A stretch of 64,000 nt of DNA from Priestia megaterium. Lineage in GTDB: Bacteria; Bacillota; Bacilli; Bacillales; Bacillaceae_H. This document shows positions 54,162 through 63,989 of this stretch, piece after piece (within the stretch, counting starts at the first letter, position 1; the number at the start of each line of letters is the position of its first letter). The stretch covers positions 3,005,501-3,069,500 of the forward strand of contig NZ_CP023317.1 of NCBI RefSeq assembly GCF_009497655.1, given 5' to 3'. The notes beneath the pieces are model-generated. The model did not search any database and had not been told where the DNA came from. It saw only the letters and a list, made by a program, of their open reading frames with translations. A program made the translations under genes and the position numbers.

Positions 54162-54737
54162 TCATTTTTGGGTCTCAAAATAGCAACCTTCAATGTATAA
54201 GTTCACAATGAACTCCGCATAGTTCATGATATCTTCTTCTGTTATATCATCATCGGAAACGATATCCATCCTATACCCATTTAACATGCTGCAAAACGCT
54301 TTTGAGTGTAAAAAAGCGTTTTTTATTTTTTGCTCTTCAATCAATTTAGCAACAAGCCCGTGATAATCCTCAAAAAATTGATGAAGACGACCCATCATTT
54401 CTGGCATTTGGTGAGGGGCTTGCCAAAAAGAGTCCGGATATTTTTTAGTTTCGTAAAAAAAGAGCAGGTGATGTTTCGCAACTGAATAGAGCTTTTCGTG
54501 AAACGTTTGGCATTTATCTGTTCTTCGCTTTGCATGATACAAAAACTCATCAAACGAACGATTATTAACAGCGATATAAAGCGACTCTTTAGACGAAAAG
54601 TACAAGTAAAGCGTTCCTTTAGATACACCCGCTAGTTTAGCAATATCAATCATTTTTGCTTCATAGTAACCTTTGGATCCGAACACTTCAAAAGCAGCAT
54701 CTAAAATTTTCTCCCGCTGCTGTTTTCGGTTTGTCAT
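54162..54737 (-). CDS. TetR-family regulator of the SwrC operon (YerO-like)
   Basis: A 191-residue TetR protein with a helix-turn-helix (MIDIAKLAGVSKGTLYLYFS, near residue 30-49) and helical ligand domain. In B. subtilis the TetR protein YerO lies beside and controls swrC, so the same is inferred here. GAGAGG precedes ATG 54737; the long upstream in-frame extension has no ribosome site. A sigma-A promoter lies at 54772-54800. Confidence 0.88.
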   Translation of the reverse strand: MTNRKQQREKILDAAFEVFGSKGYYEAKMIDIAKLAGVSKGTLYLYFSSKESLYIAVNNRSFDEFLYHAKRRTDKCQTFHEKLYSVAKHHLLFFYETKKYPDSFWQAPHQMPEMMGRLHQFFEDYHGLVAKLIEEQKIKNAFLHSKAFCSMLNGYRMDIVSDDDITEEDIMNYAEFIVNLYIEGCYFETQK

Positions 54738-54771
54738 GATAAAAATCCTCTCATACGTTTTCGATACTATA

Positions 54772-54800
54772 CATATAAAATAATTAAAATAACTTGTCAA
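54772..54800 (-). promoter_or_regulatory. Sigma-A promoter of tetR-swrC operon
   Basis: Minus strand: TTGACA (54800-54795), 17-bp spacer, TATATG (54777-54772), 35 bp before the TetR ATG. Confidence 0.65.
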
Positions 54801-54996
54801 CACGTAGTGTGCTTCTTTATACATTGCATCACAAGAGTATGTCAGTTTTTTAAACACAACACTTCTATAGCGCAAATTAAAGCGTTTTCGACTTTTTTGT
54901 GACAGATACAAATGATGCTTGTATATGAAGAGCTTGCTATGGTACATTTTTGTCATCGATACAGAAATTTATTCCGTCGTTACGGGAGGAGAAAAC

Positions 54997-55290
54997 ATGG
55001 TTCTTACATCACCAATCGGTCGCCTGCGCTTAGTAGGAATTTTAGAAGGAATTTCATTTTTACTGCTGCTGGGCATTGCTATGCCGCTAAAATATGCAGC
55101 AGGCATACCCGAAGCTGTATCAGTTGTAGGCGCAGCACACGGTGCACTTTTTGTGCTGTATGCTCTTGCAGTCGTTCATGTAAAATTCGCTCATAAATGG
55201 TCAATCGGCCGCTCTTTATTTGCATTTCTTATGTCGGTTATTCCGTTTGGTCCTTTTATTTTAGAGCGCCAGCTGAAAAAAGAACAGTAA
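54997..55290 (+). CDS. DUF3817 membrane protein
   Basis: A 97-residue, three-helix membrane protein: RLRLVGILEGISFLLLLGIA, then EAVSVVGAAHGALFVLYALA and FGPFILERQLKKEQ. This is DUF3817 (B. subtilis YdzA), of unknown function. GGAGGAGAAAAC precedes ATG 54997. It ends in a terminator shared with the convergent gene. Confidence 0.87.
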   Translation: MVLTSPIGRLRLVGILEGISFLLLLGIAMPLKYAAGIPEAVSVVGAAHGALFVLYALAVVHVKFAHKWSIGRSLFAFLMSVIPFGPFILERQLKKEQ

Positions 55291-55295
55291 AAGAA

Positions 55296-55335
55296 AAGAA
55301 CGTCACGGACATCATGTTTCCATGACGTTCTTTTT
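55296..55335. terminator. Bidirectional terminator (DUF3817 / next minus-strand gene)
   Basis: AAAGAACGTCA / TGACGTTCTTT stem with a 17-nt loop. Confidence 0.8.
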
Positions 55336-55337
55336 CC

Positions 55338-55712
55338 TTACTGTTCCGCACTATTTTCGCTAAAGTGGTCAATCGTTTTCCACCACTTCAGTGAGTGAGG
55401 TTTTAATAGCATTCCAATTTCTTCTGGACTAATTTGCTGATCTATAATCATTTCATGCATTGCTTGAAAGAGTCCCGTTGTAACAGCTTCTTTCACATCA
55501 GATTCACCTTCTATATACAGCTGTTCAATCGCTTCAAACACATCCGGTTCACGTTCGAGCTGGCCGTTATATTCAAGAGAGATCAAATGACCCGCTACTC
55601 GGCTTAATTCATGCTGCAGCTCTTCTTTATCGTTGAAGTTGATTTCTTCGCTTGGCTCAAAAGATGGGCAAGCTTCTTTTAGTAATGGAATAACATTTTG
55701 TTTTGTAATCAT
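55338..55712 (-). CDS. Uncharacterised acidic protein
   Basis: A 124-residue cytoplasmic, helical, acidic protein: EELQHELSRVAGHLISLEYN, then VFEAIEQLYIEGESDVKEAV, resembling the DUF7674 type of proteins in bacilli. GGCAGGGAA precedes ATG. It is 75 bp downstream of hutI and could share its transcript. Confidence 0.65.
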   Translation of the reverse strand: MITKQNVIPLLKEACPSFEPSEEINFNDKEELQHELSRVAGHLISLEYNGQLEREPDVFEAIEQLYIEGESDVKEAVTTGLFQAMHEMIIDQQISPEEIGMLLKPHSLKWWKTIDHFSENSAEQ

Positions 55713-55787
55713 ATCTAAATTCCCTGCCTTTGCATGTGTGACAAATTCTCTATTCTTTACCCTTTTCTCTTTTTCTATAAACTTGTT

Positions 55788-57065
55788 TTACAAAACTTTA
55801 CCGTTTTCTACAACTACTTCTCCTTTTTTCACTACGCTATCAATATGATTCAAGCCATACTGATATTGAAGGGTTCGATAACTAGAGACATTAAAAATCG
55901 CTAAGTCAGCTTGTTTTCCGGCTTCAATACTCCCAATCTTATCTCCTTGATTAATAGCATGAGCTGCGTTAATAGTTGTGGCTACAAGCACTTCTTCAGG
56001 ACTCATGTTCATATTCATACATGCCAGATTCATCACAAATTGCTGTGAAGTCGTTGGAGATGAACCTGGATTGCAGTCTGTAGAAAGAGTAACCGGAACG
56101 CCTAAATCGATCATTTTTCTAGCATCTGGCCATTTCATTCCAACAAATAAGGAATTCCCCGGTAAAAGTGTGGCTACGATCCGTTTTTCAGCCAGTTTCT
56201 TTAACCCTTCATCAGAAGCATACAAAAGATAATCTGCTGATATCGCTCCTACCTCTGCTGCGAGCTCTGCTCCTCTGCAGTATTCAAAGGGGTCGGCATG
56301 TATTTTAGGAAGCATGCCATGGCTTTTCCCGGCTTCGAGTATTTCTTGACATTGTTGGAATGAAAAAGCATTTGGAAGACATACAGCATCATTAAATGCT
56401 GCGAGCTTATAAGAAGAAATTTGAGGAATCATTTCGTGAATAAGTAAATTGACGTATTTCTGCGTATCTCTTTTATATGCTAAAGGTACGACGTGTGCTC
56501 CTAAGAAGGTGCTTATGACATCAACTGGGTGTGTATCATTCAGCATTTTAGCGATTTGCAGCTGCTTCAGTTCTGTTTCTAGTTCTAAGCCGTACCCGCT
56601 TTTGACTTCTACAGTCGTGACTCCGTGAGCTAGAAAAGACGTAAGACGCTCATAGCTCTGCTGATAAATCCGGTACGCATATTCTTCCTGTGTTTGAACG
56701 ACAGTGGAGTGAATACCTCCACCTTCTTCTAATAAATCCAAGTAAGAAGTTGGTCTTTCAAATCGCCTATAAAATTCTTCTTCACGAGAGCCAGCGTACA
56801 CAGCGTGTGTATGAGGATCAATCAGACCCGGAGTCACAATTTTATGAGAAGCATCAATAATGGTTGCGTCATTCCTTTCCCTTTCATATTTTTGTTCTAG
56901 CTCTTTTGTTGTACCTACGGTCACAATTTGATCTCCTTCTATCCAGACTGAGCCATTTTCAATCACCGTCAAGTTTCTCATTTCTTTTCCAGCTAAAGGA
57001 CCTTTATTTTCTTTGGCCGTTACAACTTGCGAAGCATTTTTAATCCATAGCGCTTTTTTGGACAT
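55788..57065 (-). CDS. hutI: Imidazolonepropionase
   Basis: A 425-residue amidohydrolase that opens imidazolone propionate to formiminoglutamate in histidine degradation. Metal ligands are in GLIDPHTHAVYAG and the second half carries KIHADPFEY and STDCNPGSSPT. The start MSKKALWIKN follows AAAGGGGGAAA. No other hut gene (hutH, hutU, hutG, hutP) lies in the window, so it is unusual for being alone. Confidence 0.93.
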   Translation of the reverse strand: MSKKALWIKNASQVVTAKENKGPLAGKEMRNLTVIENGSVWIEGDQIVTVGTTKELEQKYERERNDATIIDASHKIVTPGLIDPHTHAVYAGSREEEFYRRFERPTSYLDLLEEGGGIHSTVVQTQEEYAYRIYQQSYERLTSFLAHGVTTVEVKSGYGLELETELKQLQIAKMLNDTHPVDVISTFLGAHVVPLAYKRDTQKYVNLLIHEMIPQISSYKLAAFNDAVCLPNAFSFQQCQEILEAGKSHGMLPKIHADPFEYCRGAELAAEVGAISADYLLYASDEGLKKLAEKRIVATLLPGNSLFVGMKWPDARKMIDLGVPVTLSTDCNPGSSPTTSQQFVMNLACMNMNMSPEEVLVATTINAAHAINQGDKIGSIEAGKQADLAIFNVSSYRTLQYQYGLNHIDSVVKKGEVVVENGKVL

Positions 57066-57478
57066 CGTTGAATTTCCCCCTTTTCTAGCGTGTACCACGT
57101 TTTGGGGCTCCATGTTTACCGTAAACTCATTTAGATTCACCTACACATTTCGCACCTCTGCCTTCTTTCTTGTAGGTAGAAATTCGAAAAAGCATGTCCA
57201 TGGTCTGAAAAGCGTGTTTTTAAGTCTTTAAAGCTAGATAACTTATATTTTTTTCAATTATATACGCTTTTAGACCCTTTTTTTCTCCGTTTTCTTACTT
57301 ATTGACTGTTGTTTTATACAGATATATCCTTATATACTAAATCTTTTATCACATGTATTTTATAAACATCACGGCGAGGTCCCCTCAATAGGATAAATAA
57401 TAGATTTCTAGGAAGAGAACGTTTATAATATTCTTTGAAGTTTTACTTTTAGAAAGATTCACTAATGGAGGAAGAAAT
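57066..57478. other. Intergenic region upstream of hutI and the 87-residue gene
   Basis: 413 bp of AT-rich DNA. A TTGACT hexamer at about 57301-57306 may be a -35 for the plus-strand gene. No hairpin, known riboswitch or credible small gene was found. Confidence 0.5.
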
Positions 57479-57742
57479 ATGATTGTCAACTATAAAAACC
57501 AAGCAACCGGCCATCGCATGAATAACGGCTGGAATCTTTTCTATGCGTCAAACTTAACGATGTGGCGCAAAGATGAAAAGTATTTGCTTTTAGATGAAAA
57601 CCAAGATGTAGTGATGATCTTTGGCTTTAAAAAAGACGAAATCATTCTAGATAAATTGCAAACGTGGGGCTATACATTTGGTGTCCATCCAGAGAAAAAA
57701 CAAATTTCCTGCTTGCAGCGTCAAGAAGAAATTGGTGAATAA
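57479..57742 (+). CDS. Small protein, unknown function
   Basis: An 87-residue cytoplasmic protein: MIVNYKNQATGHRMNNGWNL, then strand-rich DEKYLLLDENQDVVMIFGFK and a basic end. GGAGGAAGAAAT precedes ATG and a strong terminator follows. Family not recognised. Confidence 0.7.
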   Translation: MIVNYKNQATGHRMNNGWNLFYASNLTMWRKDEKYLLLDENQDVVMIFGFKKDEIILDKLQTWGYTFGVHPEKKQISCLQRQEEIGE

Positions 57743-57776
57743 AAAGAGGGCTGAAAAAATTCAGCCCTCTTTTTTA
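57741..57776. terminator. Bidirectional terminator (57479 gene / LCP gene)
   Basis: AAAAAGAGGGCTGAA / TTCAGCCCTCTTTTT 15-bp stem. Confidence 0.9.
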
Positions 57777-58604
57777 TTAATGGGTTTGTTGAAACATAGC
57801 GCTCAGCTGCTTTTTTTCAGATGGTTTTACAACATAATACCATGTACCATCTACCATTTGTCCTTCTCCTTTTACCGTTACCGTTTCGAAATCAGGCCGT
57901 CCATTCTTAATGACGTTATACATCGTAAATGCATCGCTGACATCAATATTCGTTTGGATATGCTTTTTTGCGAGCGTGAGAAGACTTGGGATATTTTTCA
58001 CCGTTGACATGTTCATTCCTTTATCTAATAGAGCTTCCACCACTTGACGCTGGCGATTGTTTCTTCCTAAATCACCTTTTGGGTCTTCATGTCTCATCCG
58101 TACATAGGCAAGAGCTTTTTCACCGTTCAACGCATTTTCTCCTTCAGGAAAGATAAATGAATCAAAGACAAAAGGAAACGGGTTATTCACGTTCACGCCG
58201 CCAAGTTCATCGACTACATCTTTGAACCCCTCCATATTTACTTTCACATAGTAGTCAACGTCAATATTTAAAAAATTCTCAACCGTGCGCACGGTTAAAG
58301 GAATGCCTCCGTATCGATAAGCATGGTTAATTTTCTCATCCGTCCCTTTTCCATCAATGTGCACGCGCGTATCTCTAGGGATCGGCATAACCTTTGCTTT
58401 ATTATGGCTTTTATCTAAATTGACCACCATTAATACATCTGAGCGGCCCGTATCGCCTGGCCTTTCATCTACGCCCATAACGAGTACATTAAACGAATGA
58501 GGCTGCTCTTTAGCAGATGTTTGATGCTGATAGACAATTCCAAACCCAGCGGTTCCTAAAAGCAACATACATGCCGCTAAGACGCCTACTTTGTATTTTT
58601 TCAT
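57777..58604 (-). CDS. LytR-CpsA-Psr (LCP) family cell-wall polymer ligase
   Basis: A 275-residue protein with an N-terminal membrane anchor (VGVLAACMLLLGTAGFGIVY) and an extracellular LCP domain: VLVMGVDERPGDTGRSDVLM, PIPRDTRVHIDG, KINHAYRYGG, and RMRHEDPKGDLGRNNRQRQV. These Arg and Asp residues bind polyprenyl-phosphate substrates. LCP enzymes transfer wall teichoic acid or other polymers from undecaprenyl phosphate to peptidoglycan. AAAGGAGG precedes the start. It is near uppP but not in an operon with it. Confidence 0.92.
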   Translation of the reverse strand: MKKYKVGVLAACMLLLGTAGFGIVYQHQTSAKEQPHSFNVLVMGVDERPGDTGRSDVLMVVNLDKSHNKAKVMPIPRDTRVHIDGKGTDEKINHAYRYGGIPLTVRTVENFLNIDVDYYVKVNMEGFKDVVDELGGVNVNNPFPFVFDSFIFPEGENALNGEKALAYVRMRHEDPKGDLGRNNRQRQVVEALLDKGMNMSTVKNIPSLLTLAKKHIQTNIDVSDAFTMYNVIKNGRPDFETVTVKGEGQMVDGTWYYVVKPSEKKQLSAMFQQTH

Positions 58605-58695
58605 TCATACGGCCTCCTTTACACATCACTTACTCTCTATATGCCTTAATGAATGAAAATTTATACCTTCTTGAGGAAATTTAAGCACACGTCAA

Positions 58696-58725
58696 AAAAG
58701 CCCGCTTGTTGGGAAGCTGGCTTTT
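58696..58725 (-). terminator. Terminator of the 58738 GNAT gene
   Basis: AAAAGCC-GCTT / AAGC-GGCTTTT stem with one mismatch, just after the stop. Confidence 0.6.
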
Positions 58726-58737
58726 CACTAGTAGATG

Positions 58738-59280
58738 TTAGCTTGATTTTTGATGCACATCACGCTGTGCCCATTCACTTTCTAGCATACTCATTTCAAT
58801 TAAGCTCCAGTACTGTCCATCTACAAGCCGGACATCTCGAAGAAGGCCTTCGCGTGTAAAGCCAATTCGTTCATAAGACTGAATCGCCCGCTCGTTAAAA
58901 TCAAAGACGCCGAGCGAAATTCGGTGAAGGCCCAGTTCTTCAAAACCGAAAGCTAACACTTTTTCAAACATGTGCGCGCAAAACCCTTTTCCTCTATACT
59001 TTTCACCAAGCAGCACTCGGCCAATTCTTCCTGTTTTATGATAATAATCAATATGAGCCAGGGAAATATGCCCAATAAGCTGTTCATTGTCATCTATTAC
59101 AGAAAAAGCATAGGTAGAGGCACCATCTTCATTTGCATATCGAATGTAGTGTTTTAACTGTCTAGGAGTAAGCGGAAAAGAAAAGCTAGAGCCGCTCCAT
59201 TGCACCATAAATGACTCGGAGGGAATCCAATCCATTAGCTGTTTAAAGTCTTTTTTGGAGAACGGTCGTAGAGCTATCAC
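58738..59280 (-). CDS. GNAT-family acetyltransferase (RimJ/RimL type)
   Basis: A 180-residue GNAT: IALRPFSKKDFKQLMDWIPS, then YAFSVIDDNEQLIGHISLAH, GRVLLGEKYRGKGFCAHMFE with the acetyl-CoA loop, and NERAIQSYERIGFTREG. GTG 59280 has GGGGGAG upstream; the earlier ATG in frame lacks a site. Substrate unknown. Confidence 0.87.
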   Translation of the reverse strand: MIALRPFSKKDFKQLMDWIPSESFMVQWSGSSFSFPLTPRQLKHYIRYANEDGASTYAFSVIDDNEQLIGHISLAHIDYYHKTGRIGRVLLGEKYRGKGFCAHMFEKVLAFGFEELGLHRISLGVFDFNERAIQSYERIGFTREGLLRDVRLVDGQYWSLIEMSMLESEWAQRDVHQKSS

Positions 59281-59356
59281 ATAATTCTCCCCCTTATTAT
59301 TTCTGACTTTTCTAAATATATTACATTTATCATAATAAACTGTCAACTGTCTATGT

Positions 59357-59383
59357 AAAAAAAAGCCATCATTTCGATGACTT
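59357..59383 (-). terminator. Terminator of the 59382 gene
   Basis: Minus strand AGTCATC / GATGGCT stem followed by a run of eight T's. Confidence 0.7.
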
Positions 59384-59795
59384 ATAGCTGTAATGCTTTT
59401 CTGAGAAGAGTTAAATCATGAGTAAATTCAAAAAAATAGGTTCTATTTTCATTGTCAAATACCATCATGATTGGTTTTTGGTTCGGTTCAAGAACAAAAA
59501 TAACTTCACTTGCCAGCGTGTTGACCGCACTATTTTCAATTTTCACGGCTGGATCAAGAGGTACTTTAACAAGATAGCCTTTTTTAGGAAGCGGACTTGC
59601 CTTTTTATATAAACCAGTAATGGACGCAATACTTTTTTCGGCTTCTTTTTGAACATTTGGAGGTTTGGGCGTTGAACGAACGACTCTGCCCGTTTCAATT
59701 TGAAACACCTCTACTTTTGGCTGTTCAGCACTTACTGCTTGTGGAAAAATAAAAGCAGCGAATACGACGCATACAGCAACCCATTTTCGTATCAT
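59382..59795 (-). CDS. Secreted protein, unknown function
   Basis: A 137-residue protein with a signal peptide (MIRKWVAVCVVFAAFIFPQAVSA, cleavage after VSA) and a beta-rich mature part with VRSTPKPPN and LVKVPLDPAVKI. GAGG fits ATG 59795 better than the GTG 9 bp upstream. It is divergent from uppP. Family not recognised. Confidence 0.7.
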   Translation of the reverse strand: MIRKWVAVCVVFAAFIFPQAVSAEQPKVEVFQIETGRVVRSTPKPPNVQKEAEKSIASITGLYKKASPLPKKGYLVKVPLDPAVKIENSAVNTLASEVIFVLEPNQKPIMMVFDNENRTYFFEFTHDLTLLRKALQL

Positions 59796-59976
59796 TTTAA
59801 GCACCTCTTTCCATAGTGGATGAGATGGAGATAAGAATGGTCGTCTCTTCTTATACTATGACCTATTTTTACGTATTTATTTCACTAAATGAATGCCTAT
59901 ACTTCCATGTTTTTGTCATGTTCTCAGAACTTCCTCTATACACTACTAATAAGGACACGCTGTATGAGGTGATAAG

Positions 59977-60756
59977 ATGTCGTGGTTTGAAGCATTTATT
60001 TTGGGAATCATTCAGGGGCTTACAGAGTTTTTACCGATAAGCAGCACGGGGCATTTGTATTTAGGGCGCCACTTATTTGGCTTAGACGATGCAGGATTGT
60101 ATTTAGATACGATGCTGCACATGGGCACTCTGCTTGCTGTGTTTGTCTTTTATAAGCGTGAGCTATGGCATATTATTCGGCATCCGTTTAGCAAGCTTAC
60201 AGGGCTTTTAGTGATAGGAACGATCCCTGCAGTTGCGATTGGTCTTTTGTTTAAAGACTATTTTGACAGCATTTCTAAATCAGGCTTAACGATCGGCTGG
60301 GAATTTCTTGCGACGGGACTGCTGTTATGGTTTGGTGATTCCGTAAAAAATGGCTATAAAAAAATGGCTCATATTTCATACGGAGATGCTTTTTTTATCG
60401 GCTCGTTTCAAGCAGCTGCGATATTCCCTGCTGTATCCAGGTCTGGCTTAACGATGGTAGCTGCGTTAATGCGAAAATTAGACCGTGAAACAGCCGCTTA
60501 TTTTTCCTTTTTATTGTCGACTCCGGCCATTTGCGGAGCAGTGTTACTTCAGTTAAAAGATGTAGTCACAGGTGAAGTCGAGCAGCTCTCCGTTTTCTTT
60601 TTATTCGTCGCTACCCTTTCATCTGCTTTATTCGGTTATGTAGCGGTAAAATGGATGGTCAATTATTTAAAGCATCATTCGTTAAAAACGTTTGCGATTT
60701 ACGTTTGGATATTAGGTGCAGTCGTGCTTGTTTGTCAGTTTACGGGGGTGTTTTAA
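59977..60756 (+). CDS. uppP: Undecaprenyl-diphosphatase (BacA/UppP)
   Basis: A 259-residue, eight-helix membrane enzyme that recycles undecaprenyl pyrophosphate to the monophosphate carrier for wall synthesis and confers bacitracin tolerance. The catalytic blocks are QGLTEFLPISSTGHL and IFPAVSRSGLTMV. GAGGTGATAAG precedes ATG 59977. The next gene starts 2 bp after the stop, so they form an operon. Confidence 0.95.
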   Translation: MSWFEAFILGIIQGLTEFLPISSTGHLYLGRHLFGLDDAGLYLDTMLHMGTLLAVFVFYKRELWHIIRHPFSKLTGLLVIGTIPAVAIGLLFKDYFDSISKSGLTIGWEFLATGLLLWFGDSVKNGYKKMAHISYGDAFFIGSFQAAAIFPAVSRSGLTMVAALMRKLDRETAAYFSFLLSTPAICGAVLLQLKDVVTGEVEQLSVFFLFVATLSSALFGYVAVKWMVNYLKHHSLKTFAIYVWILGAVVLVCQFTGVF

Positions 60757-60757
60757 G

Positions 60758-61096
60758 ATGAAGATAAAAGTCCGGACGCTTTTTTTAGTATTGTTTTTTG
60801 CCGGCATTTTAGTCGTGACAAGCTATGTTGATAACAATTCCCAGCAGTCGTTTGACAGCTTATCTCACCTTTCACTTGATGGAGGAGCTGTTGAAACTTC
60901 TGCTGATGAAGACGCTGCGGAACAATTAAATATGTCGGTCAAAGAAGTTCATGTTAAAACAGAAAAAAGAGGCGGATACCGAATTGAAGTATACGAACAA
61001 GTAAATGTTTATAGAGATGATAAAGGAAAAGTAGTAAAAAAAGTGGCTACGGGAGAATATCAAACGTTGAAATATAAACTGAATGAAAAAAAATAA
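60758..61096 (+). CDS. Membrane-anchored protein downstream of uppP
   Basis: A 112-residue protein with one N-terminal membrane helix (residues 7-22) and an acidic then basic extracytoplasmic part, KRGGYRIEVYEQVNVYRD. It starts 2 bp after uppP and ends in a strong terminator. GGGGGTG lies in the 3' end of uppP. Function unknown. Confidence 0.72.
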   Translation: MKIKVRTLFLVLFFAGILVVTSYVDNNSQQSFDSLSHLSLDGGAVETSADEDAAEQLNMSVKEVHVKTEKRGGYRIEVYEQVNVYRDDKGKVVKKVATGEYQTLKYKLNEKK

Positions 61097-61125
61097 ACCA
61101 CTTACCGAAGTAAGTGGTTTTATTT
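61091..61125. terminator. Bidirectional terminator (uppP operon / qox operon)
   Basis: AAATAAACCACTTA / TAAGTGGTTTTATTT stem with a 6-nt loop between convergent operons. Confidence 0.88.
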
Positions 61126-61434
61126 TTAATGGTTAAAGTGAGCTGCAAGAATCCACAGTGTACCAACAACGATACAAAGTGCAATAAAGAAACTGTAAAG
61201 AATATTTGCAACCTGTACTTTACCATTTTCACTTTCAGTCATGTGCATGAACATTACTAGCTGCATTGCTGCTTGTAATAACGCTAGGATCATGATAAGA
61301 GTCATCGTAATGCTTCTTGATAGATCAGCTAGCACTACTAAACCAAGCGCTGCGAATGTTAAGGCTAGTGAAAGGATAAGCCCAAATACATGACTAAGCG
61401 GAAAACCTGCTTTTTGGCCTTGTTTATTTTCCAT
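61126..61434 (-). CDS. qoxD: Cytochrome aa3 quinol oxidase subunit IV
   Basis: A 102-residue, three-helix protein, SHVFGLILSLALTFAALGLV, then LALLQAAMQLVMFMHMTESE, typical of QoxD/CyoD. It is the last gene of the quinol oxidase operon, 3 bp after qoxC, with GGTGGGATAAG before ATG. It assists assembly of the oxidase in the cytoplasmic membrane. Confidence 0.93.
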   Translation of the reverse strand: MENKQGQKAGFPLSHVFGLILSLALTFAALGLVVLADLSRSITMTLIMILALLQAAMQLVMFMHMTESENGKVQVANILYSFFIALCIVVGTLWILAAHFNH

Positions 61435-61437
61435 GTC

Positions 61438-62046
61438 TTATCCCACCAATCCGTTCAAGTATACAAGCGTGAAGATGAAGATCCATACAACATCAAGGAA
61501 ATGCCAGTATAAACCGATAATAAATACTTTACGAGCAGTAACTGGTGTTAATCCTCGTCTTACTAATTGAATAATAATACTGATTGCCCAGAATACACCG
61601 ACTGTTACGTGAAGACCGTGCGTTCCAAGTAGTGTAAAGAACCCTGATAAGAAGGCACTTGTTTGCATTGTTGCACCTTCGTGAACTGCGTACATGTAAA
61701 ACTCACGAATTTCGTAGAAAAGGAATCCTCCACCAAGAACAAGTGTAATAACAAACCAAACTAAAAGTCCTTTTAAATCATTATTACGCATTTTAAAGAT
61801 GGCAATTCCCATCGTGAAACTACTGAATAGTAGTAACAGCGTTTCGATCATAAAATCTTTAACAACGAACAGTTCTTCTGCAGTAGGGCCACCCGCTGTA
61901 CGTGTATGGTACGTTAAGTACGTTACGAACAGCGTAGAGAACAACGCGATCTCGGCACCTAAGAAAATCCAGAATCCAAGGATATTCAGGCGACTTTGTT
62001 CTTCTTGGTATTCTAACGGCAATGATTTATCTAAATGTCCTGCCAT
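61438..62046 (-). CDS. qoxC: Cytochrome aa3 quinol oxidase subunit III
   Basis: A 202-residue, five-helix subunit: FWIFLGAEIALFSTLFVTYL, FYEIREF, LGTHGLHVTVGVFWA and YWHFLDVVWIFIFTLVYL, the subunit III hallmarks. Its ATG overlaps the qoxB stop by one base (TAATG), so translation is coupled. Together with QoxA, B and D it forms the terminal menaquinol oxidase. Confidence 0.95.
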   Translation of the reverse strand: MAGHLDKSLPLEYQEEQSRLNILGFWIFLGAEIALFSTLFVTYLTYHTRTAGGPTAEELFVVKDFMIETLLLLFSSFTMGIAIFKMRNNDLKGLLVWFVITLVLGGGFLFYEIREFYMYAVHEGATMQTSAFLSGFFTLLGTHGLHVTVGVFWAISIIIQLVRRGLTPVTARKVFIIGLYWHFLDVVWIFIFTLVYLNGLVG

Positions 62047-63989
62047 TATTTGTCACCCCCTGTAATTCCTTCAACCTTCTTGATTTCATCTACTTTTACA
62101 TAGAAGCCCGGATCATAATCAAATGAACGAGCAAGCATACAAGCAAAAATACCTGCTAATCCAACGATTGCCATTGGAATCCATTCAAATACTAAGCCAA
62201 ATCCACCGATAAACCAGAAAATACCTGAGATAAACGGCACACCAGAGTTGCTTGGTAAGTGAATTGGTTTTAAGTCTTCTGCTTTAATTTCTGTTTCATT
62301 ACGTTTTTTCATGTGCCAGAATGCATCCATTTCTTTCACATGAGGAATTACTGCAAAGTTGTAAGCTTGAACTGGTGATTTAGTCCACCACTCAAGTGTA
62401 CGACCATCCCAAGGATCGTTTGCAGTGTCGCGTTTGTTTTTCCATGCACTGTATAATAAGTTAACTACTAATACGAAGAAGCCAAGACCCATTAAGAATG
62501 CACCGATTGTTGAAACTAAGTTTAATCCGTTCCAGCCAAGGTTGTCTGCATAAGTTTGCATACGACGAGTCATACCGTCTAAACCTAGGAAGAATTGTGG
62601 GAAGAAACATACGTTAAATCCAACAACAAAAATCCAGAATGAAATTTTTCCTAATTTTTCGTTCAACGTGTGACCGAAAATTTTCGGATACCAGAAGTAT
62701 AAACCTGCGAAACAGCCAAACACTGTACCAGAGATTAATACATAGTGGAAGTGAGCGATTAGGAAGTAACTGTTATGATATTGATAATCGGCTGATGCCA
62801 TCGCAAGCATAACCCCTGTTACCCCACCGATTACGAAGTTTGGAATAAACGCTAATGACCAAAGCATCGCAGTCGTAAATTTGATACGTCCTTTATACAT
62901 TGTAAAGAGCCAGTTAAAGATTTTAACTCCGGTTGGTACTGCAATTAACATCGTTGTGATTGAGAAGAACGAGTTAACTGACGGTGAGTTACCCATTGTA
63001 AAGAAGTGATGCACCCATACAAGGTAACTTAAGAATGCGATACCGACCATTGATACTACCATTGCTTTATAACCGAATAAGTTCTTACGAGAATGTGTAC
63101 TGATAACTTCTGAGAAGACACCGAATACCGGTAAAATAACGATATATACTTCAGGGTGACCCCAAATCCAGAATAAGTTAGCCCACATCATTGGAAGACC
63201 GCCGTTAGCCATTGTAAAGAAGGCTGTTCCGAATACACGGTCAAGTGTCATAAGTGCAAGCGCTACTGTTAATACAGGGAACGCGAAAATGATAATAATT
63301 GATGTGATGAAGATTGACCAAGTAAACATTGGCATTTTCATCATTGTCATGCCAGGGGCACGCATTTTTAAAATTGTTACAAAGAAGTTGATACCAGTCA
63401 TTAATGTACCAGCACCAGCAATCTGTAGTGAAACGGCATAGAAGTTATTTCCGATACCCTCACTGAATTCTTTACCTGCAAGCGGGAAGTAACTTGTCCA
63501 ACCTGCATCAGGAGCTCCTCCGATTACGAAAGAAAGGTTAAATAGCATTGCTCCCATAAAGAATGTCCAGAAACTGATTGCGTTTAAGAACGGATATGCT
63601 ACGTCACGCGCACCAATTTGTAATGGAACGATTACGTTCATTAGTCCGATAATAAATGGCATTGCCATGAATAAGATCATGATAACACCGTGAGCCGTGA
63701 AGACTCCGTTGTAGTGATGTTCATCTAAAATGTTCATACCCGGGAATGCAAGCTGCATACGCATCATGATTCCATCAATTCCGCCGCGGAAAAGCATTAA
63801 TACAGCTGAAAGGATGTACATGACACCGAGTCTTTTATGGTCAACTGTTGTTAACCATTCTGTCCATAACCATTTCCATTTCTTGAAATATGTTAAGACA
63901 AAAACGATACCGATGACCGTCATAGCGATTGCTGCGTCAGCAGCGTAAATCATAGGTTCGCCAGTGACGAAAAATTCATCTAGCTTCAT
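62046..63989 (-). CDS. qoxB: Cytochrome aa3 quinol oxidase subunit I
   Basis: This 647-residue catalytic subunit matches B. subtilis QoxB (649 residues). Visible haem and copper ligands include [15 protein letters not shown] (low-spin haem His), [14 protein letters not shown] (Cu-B His with Tyr cross-link), [10 protein letters not shown] (two Cu-B His) and [15 protein letters not shown] (haem His pair). It reduces oxygen to water and pumps protons. The ATG lies 11 bp from the window edge, after GGGAAGAC; qoxA is expected just outside. Confidence 0.97.
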   Translation of the reverse strand: MKLDEFFVTGEPMIYAADAAIAMTVIGIVFVLTYFKKWKWLWTEWLTTVDHKRLGVMYILSAVLMLFRGGIDGIMMRMQLAFPGMNILDEHHYNGVFTAHGVIMILFMAMPFIIGLMNVIVPLQIGARDVAYPFLNAISFWTFFMGAMLFNLSFVIGGAPDAGWTSYFPLAGKEFSEGIGNNFYAVSLQIAGAGTLMTGINFFVTILKMRAPGMTMMKMPMFTWSIFITSIIIIFAFPVLTVALALMTLDRVFGTAFFTMANGGLPMMWANLFWIWGHPEVYIVILPVFGVFSEVISTHSRKNLFGYKAMVVSMVGIAFLSYLVWVHHFFTMGNSPSVNSFFSITTMLIAVPTGVKIFNWLFTMYKGRIKFTTAMLWSLAFIPNFVIGGVTGVMLAMASADYQYHNSYFLIAHFHYVLISGTVFGCFAGLYFWYPKIFGHTLNEKLGKISFWIFVVGFNVCFFPQFFLGLDGMTRRMQTYADNLGWNGLNLVSTIGAFLMGLGFFVLVVNLLYSAWKNKRDTANDPWDGRTLEWWTKSPVQAYNFAVIPHVKEMDAFWHMKKRNETEIKAEDLKPIHLPSNSGVPFISGIFWFIGGFGLVFEWIPMAIVGLAGIFACMLARSFDYDPGFYVKVDEIKKVEGITGGDK

